Origin: Actinomycetota bacterium
Lineage (GTDB): Bacteria; Actinomycetota; Actinomycetes; S36-B12; UBA5976
Direction of reading: 5' to 3'
Assembly (NCBI GenBank): GCA_016870575.1
Contig: VGBH01000013.1
Coordinates: forward strand, 1 to 34,474
DNA: 34,474 bases
Part shown: positions 23,295-31,800 of the stretch, piece after piece
How positions within the stretch are numbered: position 1 is the stretch's first letter
Layout of the letters: each line of letters begins with the position of its first letter
Translations under genes and position numbers: made by a program
Notes under the pieces: generated by a model
What the model was told of the DNA's origin: nothing
Database searches by the model: none
What the model saw: only the letters and a program-made list of their open reading frames with translations

Positions 23295-23552
23295 TTAAAT
23301 GAAATTTGTAGTTGCTCGGGTGCGGGCAGCTCGTCGCTTAGCAGCGCGTCGCTCATCCTCACTCATGCCACCCCAAACGCCTGTCTCTTGACCAGTTTCC
23401 AACGCCCAATCAAGGCAGTCATCAATTACCGGGCAACGACGGCAAACAGCTTTCGCAGCATCAATTTGAAATAGCGCAGGACCAGTGTTCCCGATGGGGA
23501 AGAACAACTCAGGATCCTCATTGCGGCATGCAGCCTGGTGTCTCCAGTCCAT
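23295..23552 (-). CDS. whiB1: WhiB1-type [4Fe-4S] transcription factor
   Basis: The 85-residue protein opens MDWRHQAACRNEDPELFFP and carries the four cluster cysteines C9, C37, C40 and C46 (C-X27-C-X2-C-X5-C). The GVWGG turn and a basic C-terminal tail (RRAAKRRAARTRA) bind sigma factor and DNA. WhiB1 senses NO through its cluster and is essential in mycobacteria. The open frame continues to 23621, but ATG 23552 has a perfect AAAGGAGGA five bases upstream and matches family length. A CRP-type palindrome lies 31 bases before the start. It is one of the few genes here with a long, Shine-Dalgarno-bearing leader, which fits regulated expression. Confidence 0.95.
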   Translation of the reverse strand: MDWRHQAACRNEDPELFFPIGNTGPALFQIDAAKAVCRRCPVIDDCLDWALETGQETGVWGGMSEDERRAAKRRAARTRATTNFI

Positions 23553-23583
23553 ACCGGTCCTCCTTTGAATCACGTTCCAAGTG

Positions 23584-23603
23584 CTTGTGACACTCTTCAC
23601 AAG
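23584..23603. promoter_or_regulatory. CRP/FNR-type operator upstream of whiB1
   Basis: CTTGTGA-CACTCT-TCACAAG is a perfect inverted repeat containing the full TGTGA-N6-TCACA CRP consensus. It ends 31 bases before the whiB1 start codon. In M. tuberculosis whiB1 is directly controlled by the CRP homologue Rv3676 through sites of this type. The close position fits repression or a second, proximal site better than classic activation. Confidence 0.75.
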
Positions 23604-23749
23604 GTCTGTGCCGAAAGCCACCCGAAGTGAATCAGGATTTGGGTCGCTATTGGCGCGGAAAAGTAGTTTCTCACAGATTTAGCGCTGGGGCAAGAGATGT
23701 TGGCTGAGAATCACCCAAAGAGGGGAACTGCTTTAGGCTCGGGGGCTAT

Positions 23750-24127
23750 ATGGAACGCTCAAAAGTCAGCTGGATAGCACCAATAGTCGCACTGATCCAA
23801 GTGCTGATTCTGGTGATTATCTTGCTCATTACCCTGACAGGCATAGCGTTAACTAGAGAATTTGATGGTTGGGTCAACCTGATTGCGGAGATTGTCATTT
23901 ATTTATTGGCCATATTTGGTTATTCCTTGGTGCTTCGAGGGCTGTGGCGGCAGAAATCTTGGGCTGTTGCCCCAATGATTGCAGTTCAGTTAATTGTTAT
24001 TGGTATCTCATATGAAGATTTTTGGCAGCGAGACGTCTTGTTTTGGAAACTATTTGGCGTTGGGGTTGCGCTTTTATCTGTTGCAGCAATTTATTCTGCG
24101 CTCAAACAATCAAGAGAGCAAAAATAA
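23750..24127 (+). CDS. Hypothetical membrane protein, four helices
   Basis: I do not recognise a named family. The 125-residue protein has hydrophobic helices at about residues 9-31, 41-62, 70-86 and 98-115, with short loops and a basic C-terminus (KQSREQK). A conserved-looking 'SLVLRGLWRQKSWAVAPMI' loop joins helices two and three, a layout common in small actinobacterial membrane proteins. A TAGGCT box at 23734-23739 lies ten bases before the ATG; no Shine-Dalgarno is obvious. It is divergent from whiB1 (197-base gap) and convergent with sodN. Confidence 0.6.
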   Translation: MERSKVSWIAPIVALIQVLILVIILLITLTGIALTREFDGWVNLIAEIVIYLLAIFGYSLVLRGLWRQKSWAVAPMIAVQLIVIGISYEDFWQRDVLFWKLFGVGVALLSVAAIYSALKQSREQK

Positions 24128-24157
24128 AGCTGGCCAACATTTTCAGTTGACCAGCTT
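24127..24157 (-). terminator. Intrinsic terminator of sodN, possibly bidirectional
   Basis: AAGCTGG plus CAAC pair with GTTG plus CCAGCTT around a seven-base loop (24127-24157), with one internal C/A mismatch. Read on the minus strand the stem is followed by CTTTATTTTTG, a good T-rich tract, though this lies inside the 3' end of the membrane-protein gene. On the plus strand the following sequence is only moderately T-rich. Confidence 0.7.
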
Positions 24158-24168
24158 CACTAGAGAAT

Positions 24169-24558
24169 CTATTTCTTAGTTGCCCAAAATATTTCAGCAA
24201 TTTCATCAATCTTTGATATCAACTTTTCTGCAACCGCTACATCGTTAGTGCCTTTAGTGCCAGCAGCACCTGCTAGTTTTGTTGCTTCATTAAACAACTG
24301 ATGCAAGTTTGGATATGCCTCAAAATGGTTTGGTTTAAAGTAATCTGTCCAGAGCACCCATAGATGCTCTTTCACCATATTTGAGCGCTCTTCTTTGATA
24401 GAAACTGCACGCGACTTGAAATCTGGATCGGATGAAGCAGCATATTTTTCCATACAGGCTTTAACAGACTGTGCTTCAATTTTTGCTTGCGCTGGATCGT
24501 AAACACCGCATGGCAGATCGCAGTGTGCGGCAGCAATAAGACTTGGCTTAAAGCTCAT
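24169..24558 (-). CDS. sodN: Nickel superoxide dismutase precursor
   Basis: The 129-residue precursor carries the diagnostic nickel hook HCDLPCGVY at residues 12-20. Removal of the first 11 residues exposes His1, which with Cys2 and Cys6 binds nickel; the mature protein of about 118 residues forms a hexamer of four-helix bundles. The body (KACMEKY, KEHLWVLWTDYFKPNHFEAYPNLHQLF) fits the family throughout. It converts superoxide to oxygen and peroxide in the cytoplasm. AAAGGAG six bases before the ATG is a strong ribosome binding site. The dedicated protease gene is divergent, 41 bases away. Confidence 0.96.
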   Translation of the reverse strand: MSFKPSLIAAAHCDLPCGVYDPAQAKIEAQSVKACMEKYAASSDPDFKSRAVSIKEERSNMVKEHLWVLWTDYFKPNHFEAYPNLHQLFNEATKLAGAAGTKGTNDVAVAEKLISKIDEIAEIFWATKK

Positions 24559-24599
24559 AGGTACTCCTTTGTGAACTGATAGTGCGAGAGACTACCGCT

Positions 24600-24932
24600 A
24601 TGGGCGCAAACGCGAAAGTGCAACCGAAATGGTTCACCATTGAGGTATCAGGTCAGTCCATGCTGCCAACTCTAAAACCTGGGGACTACTTGCTTCTAAA
24701 ACGCACAGACAAATTTAAATCAGGACAAATAGTGCTTCTGGAAGACTCCGCGTTTAGGTTGGTGATCAAGCGACTAAGTGCAATCACAAATGGTCAATGG
24801 CAAGTGCTCGGTGATAATCCTGAGTTAAGTCGAGATTCAAGAATTTATGGTTTAGTAAAGCCCGATCAGATAAAAGCGGTGGTCGTTGCAAGATATTGGC
24901 CTTGGCCAAAATTAATTACAGCGCACGTTTGA
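24600..24932 (+). CDS. sodX: Ni-superoxide dismutase maturation protease (SodX-like, S26 family)
   Basis: This 110-residue signal-peptidase-like enzyme has the catalytic serine in SGQSMLPTL (S20), the general-base lysine in LVIKRL (K57), and the GDNPELSRDSR box (about 71-81). These are the three conserved boxes of S26 peptidases. It lacks a membrane anchor, as expected for a cytoplasmic protease that trims SodN. Divergent pairing with sodN settles the role. An upstream GTG at 24582 opens the frame earlier; ATG 24600 is preferred by the window's six-base leaderless spacing (GAGACT), but this is weak. The 3' end overlaps the threonine aldolase gene by 17 bases. Confidence 0.88.
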   Translation: MGANAKVQPKWFTIEVSGQSMLPTLKPGDYLLLKRTDKFKSGQIVLLEDSAFRLVIKRLSAITNGQWQVLGDNPELSRDSRIYGLVKPDQIKAVVVARYWPWPKLITAHV

Positions 24933-25935
24933 TTGCTGCCACAAAATCCGTGACATCTTGTTCGGTGGTATCCCAAGCACACATCCAACGCACTTCATTT
25001 GTGTGCTCATTCCAAACATAAAATGGAAATTCATTAGGCACATTATCTGATACTGATTGAGGAACGGTTGCAAAAACTGCATTTACTTGAACTGGTTGAG
25101 TGATTTTTATTCCAGGTAACTTACTAACTTGATTAGCAAGTAGTTGCGCCATTTGATTGGCGTGAGATGCGCTTCGCTTCCATAAATCATTTGATAGCAA
25201 AGTTAGTAGTTGCACTGATGTGTAGCGCATTTTGCTATTGAGTTGCATTAATGATTTTCGTAAATGCTTTACTTTTTCACCCAATAACGGATTTAAGTAC
25301 AGCACTGCTTCACCATTAATTAATCCATTCTTGGTGCCGCCAAAAGAAACAACATCCACCCCTACATCCGTTGTAAACTCTTTGAATGATTTGTTCAATG
25401 CAACTGCAGCATTACCTATTCGAGCACCATCTAAATGCAGATATGCATTGTTTTTGTGTGTTACATCAGCAATTGCAGCAATTTCATCAACCGAGTAAAG
25501 CGTGCCATATTCAGTAGATTGGGTTATTGAAACAATCCTTGGCTGTGCGTAATGCTCATCTCCAGTTCGAATAAATGCCTCTGCGATTTGTGCTGGAGAT
25601 AACTTCGCATCAACTGCTGGCAAATCAATTAGCTTTGCTCCAATTATCCGCTCTGGCGCACCTCCCTCATCAACATTAATGTGTGACCATTTGGTGCAAA
25701 TAACGGCTTCCCAAGGTTTGAGCAGGGAATAAAGGGCAAGCACATTTGCACCAGTGCCATTCCAGACCAAAAATGTCTTAGTGTTTGGCCCAAACAATTC
25801 CATAAATCTTTGCTCTAATTGAGCGGTAACTTCATCTGCTCCATATGCTCGTTGATGTCCTTGATTAATTGCTGAAAGTGCAGCGAGCACTTCAGGGTGA
25901 GCTGGCGCGTAGTTATCGCTAGCAAAGGAACGCAT
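24916..25935 (-). CDS. ltaE: Low-specificity L-threonine aldolase
   Basis: A PLP aldolase of 339 residues that splits threonine or allo-threonine into glycine and acetaldehyde. K202 in SFGGTKNG binds PLP, D169 in HLDGAR contacts the pyridine nitrogen, and H84 in KWSHINVDEGG stacks on the ring. The N-terminus SDNYAPAHPEVL and the QSTEYGTLY strand are typical. Related beta-eliminating lyases share the fold, so exact substrate preference is not certain. The ATG follows TAGCAT by six bases. It is divergent from tldD (59-base gap) and overlaps sodX by 17 bases at its 3' end. Confidence 0.88.
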   Translation of the reverse strand: MRSFASDNYAPAHPEVLAALSAINQGHQRAYGADEVTAQLEQRFMELFGPNTKTFLVWNGTGANVLALYSLLKPWEAVICTKWSHINVDEGGAPERIIGAKLIDLPAVDAKLSPAQIAEAFIRTGDEHYAQPRIVSITQSTEYGTLYSVDEIAAIADVTHKNNAYLHLDGARIGNAAVALNKSFKEFTTDVGVDVVSFGGTKNGLINGEAVLYLNPLLGEKVKHLRKSLMQLNSKMRYTSVQLLTLLSNDLWKRSASHANQMAQLLANQVSKLPGIKITQPVQVNAVFATVPQSVSDNVPNEFPFYVWNEHTNEVRWMCAWDTTEQDVTDFVAAIKRAL

Positions 25936-25941
25936 AGCGAA

Positions 25942-25947
25942 ATGCTA
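25942..25947 (-). promoter_or_regulatory. -10 box of a leaderless promoter for the threonine aldolase gene
   Basis: TAGCAT on the minus strand, six bases before ATG 25935. Confidence 0.5.
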
Positions 25948-25994
25948 GGCGGTGCTAGCGAGCAATTTTCCTCGGGATAGGGCAAGGTGAGCCC

Positions 25995-27488
25995 ATGGTT
26001 GATCAAGACTTTCTCGCCCTACCGCTTGCTGCGACCGCAGATGCGGCCATTGCCACCGCGACCAGTGCTGGCGCAAGTTATGTTGATGTTCGAATTGAGC
26101 GCACTCGCACTGGTGTGTTGCAGCTGCGCGATGCTAAGCCTGAAACTCAAACTGATGATTCGATTTTTGGTATTGGAGTAAGGGTTATTGTTGATGGCAC
26201 CTATGGTTTTGCCTCATCCCCAGATGTATCAATTGCAAGCGCTCAGCAATTAGCAAAGACAGCAGTTGCAATGGCCAAAACAAGTAAGCCACTGGCAACT
26301 GAGTATGTTGAGTTAGCTGCTGAGCCAAGTTATTCAAATCAAGTATGGAGTTCAAGTTATCAAATTGATCCATTTGAAGTCCCAGATGCGCAAAAAATTG
26401 CTCGGTTAGCAGATTTAAGCTCAAGATTGCTAAAGGCTGAAGGAGTTAACCACGCCCAGGCATACACAATGTATGTGAAAGAGCAAAAGTACTTTGCCAA
26501 TTCAGCTGGCACCTCAACTACTCAGCAACGTGTACGAATGCAAACTCAGATTGAAGCAATCTCAGTTGGAAGTCATGGTTTTGAATCTATTCGAACTCTT
26601 GCTCAACCTGCCGGTTATGGCTGGGAGTGGATGGGCAATGACATTTGGCACTGGGATGATGAGATTTCGGAACTTCCAGAATTACTGACGGCAAAAGTAG
26701 CGGCACCTAGCGTTGAGCCTGGTAAGTACGATTTACTAATTCACCCAAGCAATTTATGGTTAACAATTCACGAATCAATTGGCCACGCAACTGAATTAGA
26801 TCGAGCACTTGGATATGAAGCTAATTACGCGGGAACTTCATTTGCCACAGTAGATAAATTAGGCAAACTCCAATATGGCACAAAGTTGATGAATGTAACT
26901 GGTGATCGAATTACTGAGCATGGATTAAGCACAGTTGCTTTTGATGATGAGGGCGTAGCTGCACAAAGTTGGGATATTGTCAAAGATGGTGTGCTCGTTG
27001 GCTATCAATTAGATCGCCGAATTGCTGCAAAAGCTGGGCAAGAGCGAAGTAACGGCTGTGCTTTCGCTGATTCTCCAGCTCACGTACCAATTCAACGTAT
27101 GCCAAATGTTTCATTGCAGCCAAATCCAACTGGACCTGATTTAGCTGGCTTAATTTCTGGCGTTGAAAATGGTATTTTGATTAAAGGTGATAAGTCTTGG
27201 TCAATTGATATGCAGCGGTATAACTTCCAGTTTACTGGTCAACAATTCCATCGAATCAAGAATGGAAAAATTGTAGGTCAAGTAAAAGATGTCGCATACC
27301 AAGCAACCACTACCGATTTCTGGGGTTCAATGATTGCAGTTGGTGGGCCAAGCACATATGTCCTGGGAGGAGCTTTCAACTGCGGTAAAGGCCAGCCTGG
27401 ACAAGTTGCTGCGGTAAGTCATGGTTGTCCAGCTGCTGTGTTTCAAAACATAAACGTATTAAATACTGTTGCTGAAGCAGGTGCATAA
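25995..27488 (+). CDS. tldD: Metalloprotease TldD
   Basis: TldD is the catalytic subunit of the TldD/TldE heterodimeric protease, which cleaves unfolded peptides and matures some ribosomal peptides. The zinc motif HESIGH (H259, E260, H264) is present, with the third-ligand region GGAFNCGKGQPGQ near residue 460. The 497-residue length is usual. AAGGTGA four bases before the ATG gives a fair ribosome binding site. It overlaps tldE by one base (TAATG). No RiPP precursor is visible nearby, so a general peptide-clearing role is likely. Confidence 0.93.
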   Translation: MVDQDFLALPLAATADAAIATATSAGASYVDVRIERTRTGVLQLRDAKPETQTDDSIFGIGVRVIVDGTYGFASSPDVSIASAQQLAKTAVAMAKTSKPLATEYVELAAEPSYSNQVWSSSYQIDPFEVPDAQKIARLADLSSRLLKAEGVNHAQAYTMYVKEQKYFANSAGTSTTQQRVRMQTQIEAISVGSHGFESIRTLAQPAGYGWEWMGNDIWHWDDEISELPELLTAKVAAPSVEPGKYDLLIHPSNLWLTIHESIGHATELDRALGYEANYAGTSFATVDKLGKLQYGTKLMNVTGDRITEHGLSTVAFDDEGVAAQSWDIVKDGVLVGYQLDRRIAAKAGQERSNGCAFADSPAHVPIQRMPNVSLQPNPTGPDLAGLISGVENGILIKGDKSWSIDMQRYNFQFTGQQFHRIKNGKIVGQVKDVAYQATTTDFWGSMIAVGGPSTYVLGGAFNCGKGQPGQVAAVSHGCPAAVFQNINVLNTVAEAGA

Positions 27489-28873
27489 TGAAACCACAAC
27501 AGATAATTGAGAAAGTTTTAGCTGCGGCAGATTATGAAGATTGCATTGTCATTGTGAATGAGGACACCTCAGCAAACTTGCGTTGGGCAAATAACACTTT
27601 AACGACAAATGGTGTGCTCGCTAATAGATCAGTAACTGTAATTGCGTTTGTAGCAACTCCAGATGGAATAGCTTCCGGCAGCATCACTCGAACTGACGTT
27701 GCTGAAAGTGAAGTTGCAGAAGTTGCTGCTGCAGCAAAATTAGCAGCACTAGCTGCTGGAGCTGCCGAAGATGCTGCACCGCTACTGACAAATGAAGTTG
27801 CTGGAGATTGGGAATCTGCTCATCAGCCAACTGGCCCTGAAGTGTTTGCCAAAGTTGCACCTGATTTAGGGCAAATGTTTAATCGAGCTAGTAAAGATGG
27901 CATTGAATTGTTTGGTTATGCCGAACACGTGCACTCATCTTCTTGGATTGGTTCAAAAGGTGGAATTCGTGTTCGACAAGACCAACCATCTGGTCGAGTT
28001 GAAATGACTGGTAAATCTCATAACAGAACCCGCAGCACTTGGGAGGGACGGGCAACTAGAGATTTCTCGGATTTAGATATGCACGAAATTGATGCTGCGA
28101 TTAGTAAGCGTTTGGAATGGCAAGCGAAGAAGATTGATTTGCCAGCGGGTAAATATGATGCTGTGTTACCAGCTGGTGCTGTTGGTGACTTAGTTACTTA
28201 CATGGTTTGGAGTGCAGCAGGTAAAGATGCATTTCAGGGTCAGTCGGTTTTCTCCGATAAAAAAGGTGGCACAAGAGTTGGCGAAAAGTTTTCTAACGTT
28301 AACTTAAATCTATTTTCAGATCCAAACTATCCTGGACTAGGAAGTGCAACTCATATCGAAACAACTGCTAGTAGCCCGTTTGTGAGCGTGTTTGATAATG
28401 GTTATCCAGTAAATCGTTTTGATTTTATGAAAAATGGCGTGCTTACCAATTTGATAAATACCAGGGCAAGCGCAAAAGAAATGAATACTGAGTTTGTTCC
28501 AATATCGTTATCAGATAACATTATTATGAGTGTTGATGGCGCAAGCTCATCTGAAGCAGAATTGATTAAGTCGGTTAAACGTGGATTATTGATTACATGT
28601 CTTTGGTATATCCGAATGGTCGACCCAGTTTCTTTGCTGCTTACTGGTCTTACTCGAGATGGTGTTTATCTAATTGAGAATGGTGAAGTAGTAGGAGCAG
28701 TTAACAACTTCCGCTGGAATGAATCACCAGTTGAACTCCTTGGTCGAATAGCAGCAGCTACGCCAACCAGCATCACTCAGGTTCGCGAATGGGCTGATTA
28801 CATTGATCGAACCGCAATGCCATCAGTACTGTTTAAGGACTTCAATATGTCAACAGTAAGTCAAGCGTCTTAA
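27488..28873 (+). CDS. tldE: TldE/PmbA family subunit
   Basis: The 461-residue partner of TldD shares the fold but lacks the HExxxH motif: the equivalent region is AVLPAGAVGDLVTYMVW. Family marks include WEGRATRDFSDLD, the C-terminal GLTRDGVYLIENGEVVGAVNNFRWNES and 'ASSPFVSVFDNGYPVNRFDF'. It is non-catalytic but needed to shape the central chamber of the heterodimer. Stop-start overlap with tldD makes equal synthesis likely. The last four bases overlap the kgd 3' end. This order, tldD then tldE, is standard in actinobacteria. Confidence 0.9.
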   Translation: MKPQQIIEKVLAAADYEDCIVIVNEDTSANLRWANNTLTTNGVLANRSVTVIAFVATPDGIASGSITRTDVAESEVAEVAAAAKLAALAAGAAEDAAPLLTNEVAGDWESAHQPTGPEVFAKVAPDLGQMFNRASKDGIELFGYAEHVHSSSWIGSKGGIRVRQDQPSGRVEMTGKSHNRTRSTWEGRATRDFSDLDMHEIDAAISKRLEWQAKKIDLPAGKYDAVLPAGAVGDLVTYMVWSAAGKDAFQGQSVFSDKKGGTRVGEKFSNVNLNLFSDPNYPGLGSATHIETTASSPFVSVFDNGYPVNRFDFMKNGVLTNLINTRASAKEMNTEFVPISLSDNIIMSVDGASSSEAELIKSVKRGLLITCLWYIRMVDPVSLLLTGLTRDGVYLIENGEVVGAVNNFRWNESPVELLGRIAAATPTSITQVREWADYIDRTAMPSVLFKDFNMSTVSQAS

Positions 28874-31800
28874 CTTAGTGCTTGACTTACTAGTGCCGCT
28901 TGTTCGTCGTCATGCAATTTGTGTGAACCAACTGCGGGTGAAGAGGCTGTTGATCTTGAAACAACTGCAATACCTCTACCAAGTTGGGCAGTAAAATTCA
29001 GTCCGATAAACGGCCAAGCACCTTGATTTGCCGGTTCTTCTTGCGTCCAGATAAGTTCAACATCATCTGGATAATGACTTAGCAACGCAGCGATTTCTGG
29101 TGCTGGTAACGGATATATGCGCTCTAATCGAACTAACGCAACATCAGTAATGCCTCTTGTTTCACGTTCAGTTAGTAAGTTGTAATAGACCTTGCCAGTA
29201 CAGAGCACAACTCGGCGTACCTTTGATTTATCAACTGATAAATCATCAATTACTGGATCAAATTGACCTGAAGTGAAATCAGCAGCAGCACTTGCTGCAA
29301 GTTTGCTGCGAAGAAGTGATTTAGGTGTGAAGACTATTAATGGTTTGGCATGTGGCTGCATTGCTTGCCAGCGTAACAAGTGGAAATATGACGCAGGGGT
29401 TGATGGATAGGCAACTGTCATATTGTCTTGTGCACATAAACTTAAGAATCTTTCAATGCGTCCAGAAGAGTGATCAGGTCCTTGTCCTTCATAGCCATGT
29501 GGCAAAAGCAGCACCACCCGAGAAGTTTGGCCCCACTTTTGTTCACCGGAGCTAATAAACTCATCAATAATTGTTTGTGCTCCATTAGCAAAATCACCAA
29601 ACTGCGCTTCCCACATAACTAATGCATCTTTGTTTGCAACTGAATAGCCATACTCAAATCCCATAACCGCATATTCGCTCAGTAGTGAGTCATAAATATA
29701 GAGCTGACCCTTACCCTCGCGTTTAGACATTTCTCTTAGTGGGAAATAACTTTCTCCCGTTGATTTATCAACAATAACTGAATGACGTTGACCAAAAGTT
29801 CCACGACGTGAATCCTGGCCAGATAATCGAACTAATCGATTTTCCAATAGCAATGAACCTAAGGCAAACATTTCACCAGTTGCCCAATCCACTGCGTTCT
29901 CAGATAGCATAGTTGCACGTTTTTGTAGTTGTGGAAGCAATCTTGGATGAGGAGTTAAAGTCGCAGGCAGATCAATTTGAGTGCGCGCGATCTTTTCCAA
30001 CGTTTCTAATGCAACGCCTGTAGCAACAGATTGTGGGAATGGCAGATCATTGTTGATGGGGGCTTCTGCGTTGCCAGCGGCAAGTTCTTCCTTCGTTTCT
30101 GCAAATACTCGCTCTAGTTGATCTTGATAATCTTTTAGCGCAGCTTCTGCCTCTTCAAGGGTGATATCGCCGCGACCTATGAGTGCTTCGGTGTATAACT
30201 TACGAACACTTCGCTTGTTATCAATAATCTCATACATCAGTGGTTGAGTTAGTGATGGATCATCTGCTTCATTATGTCCACGTCGACGATAAACAATTAG
30301 ATCAATTACTACATCTTTATTAAAAGTTTGCCGAAACTCAAATGCTAACCGTGAAACTCGAACGACTGCTTCTGGGTCATCACCATTGACGTGGAAAATC
30401 GGTGCTTGCACCATTCGAGCAACTGATGTGGCATAGGTGGAGGAGCGCGATTCAGTTGGGGAAGTTGTGAAGCCAACTTGATTGTTTACTACTAAGTGGA
30501 TGGTGCCACCAACGCGATAACCGCGCAGCTGGGACATGTGTAGAGTTTCAGCAACTACCCCTTGACCAGCAAATGCCGCATCGCCGTGCAGCAAGATGGG
30601 CAGCACTGGAAAACCATTTTCTCGATTCAACTGATCGGTCTTTGCTCGAGCAATACCTTCAAGCACTGGATTAACTGCTTCTAAGTGCGATGGATTTGCT
30701 GCTAAGTAAACCCGAACTTTTTCACCATTTGGTGCTTCGTATTCACCCTCAGTTCCTAAGTGATATTTAACATCTCCAGAACCTTGAACTGACATCTTAT
30801 TTTTTGGCGCATCTTCAAATTCTCTGAAAATCTGGCTATAAGACTTGCCAGCAATGTTTGCTAGAACATTTAATCGGCCACGGTGTGGCATTGCAATTGC
30901 TACTTCTTGTACTGGTGAATTTGCTGCTTCAGATAAAATTGCGTCCAGTGAAGCAATTGCAGATTCACCACCCTCAAGACTAAAGCGCTTTTGACCAACA
31001 TATTTAGTTTGCAGGAAGTTTTCAAAAGCTTCTGCGGCATTTAGTTTGCGCAATATTCGAATTTGTTCTTCCCGAGGTGGCTTAACATCTGCTCGCTCAA
31101 TTCGCTCTTGCATCCATTGACGCTGAACAGGATCTGCAATATGCATGTATTCCACTGCAATTGAACGGCAATAAGCCTCACGTAGAGTAAGTAACATGTC
31201 ACGCAATTTCATAAATGGCTTATTACCAAAGCCACCAGTTGGGAAAGTTCGCTCCAAATCCCAAACTGATAGACCATGACTTGACATTCTCAAATCGGGG
31301 TGAGTGCGCTGTTGATATTCCAGTGGATTGGTATCAGCAATTAAATGTCCTCTAGTTCGATAAGCGTGAATCAGAGCTTGAACGCGAGCAACCTTGTTAA
31401 TTGCATCTTCATGATCTGCATCAACATCACTTACCCATAGATAAGGCTTAAACGAGATGCGCAAAGATTCAAACACTTCTTCATAAAAATTGTGTTGCCC
31501 TAGTAACAAATCGCCAACGAGACGCAAGAATTCGCCGCTTGCTGCACCTTGAATTATTCGATGATCATAGGTAGAGGTAAGAGTTAATACTTTGCCAATT
31601 CCATTTCGGGCTAATACTTCTGATGCAGCTCCTTGCCATTCGGCCGGATAATCCAGCGCACCAACACCAATGATCGCGCCTTGACCTTTCATCAACCTAG
31701 GTACTGAGTGAACGGTACCGACTGTGCCAGGATTAGTTAGGCTGACAGTTGTTCCAAGAAAATCTTCAACAGCTAACTTGTTTTCTCTAGCTCGGCGAAC

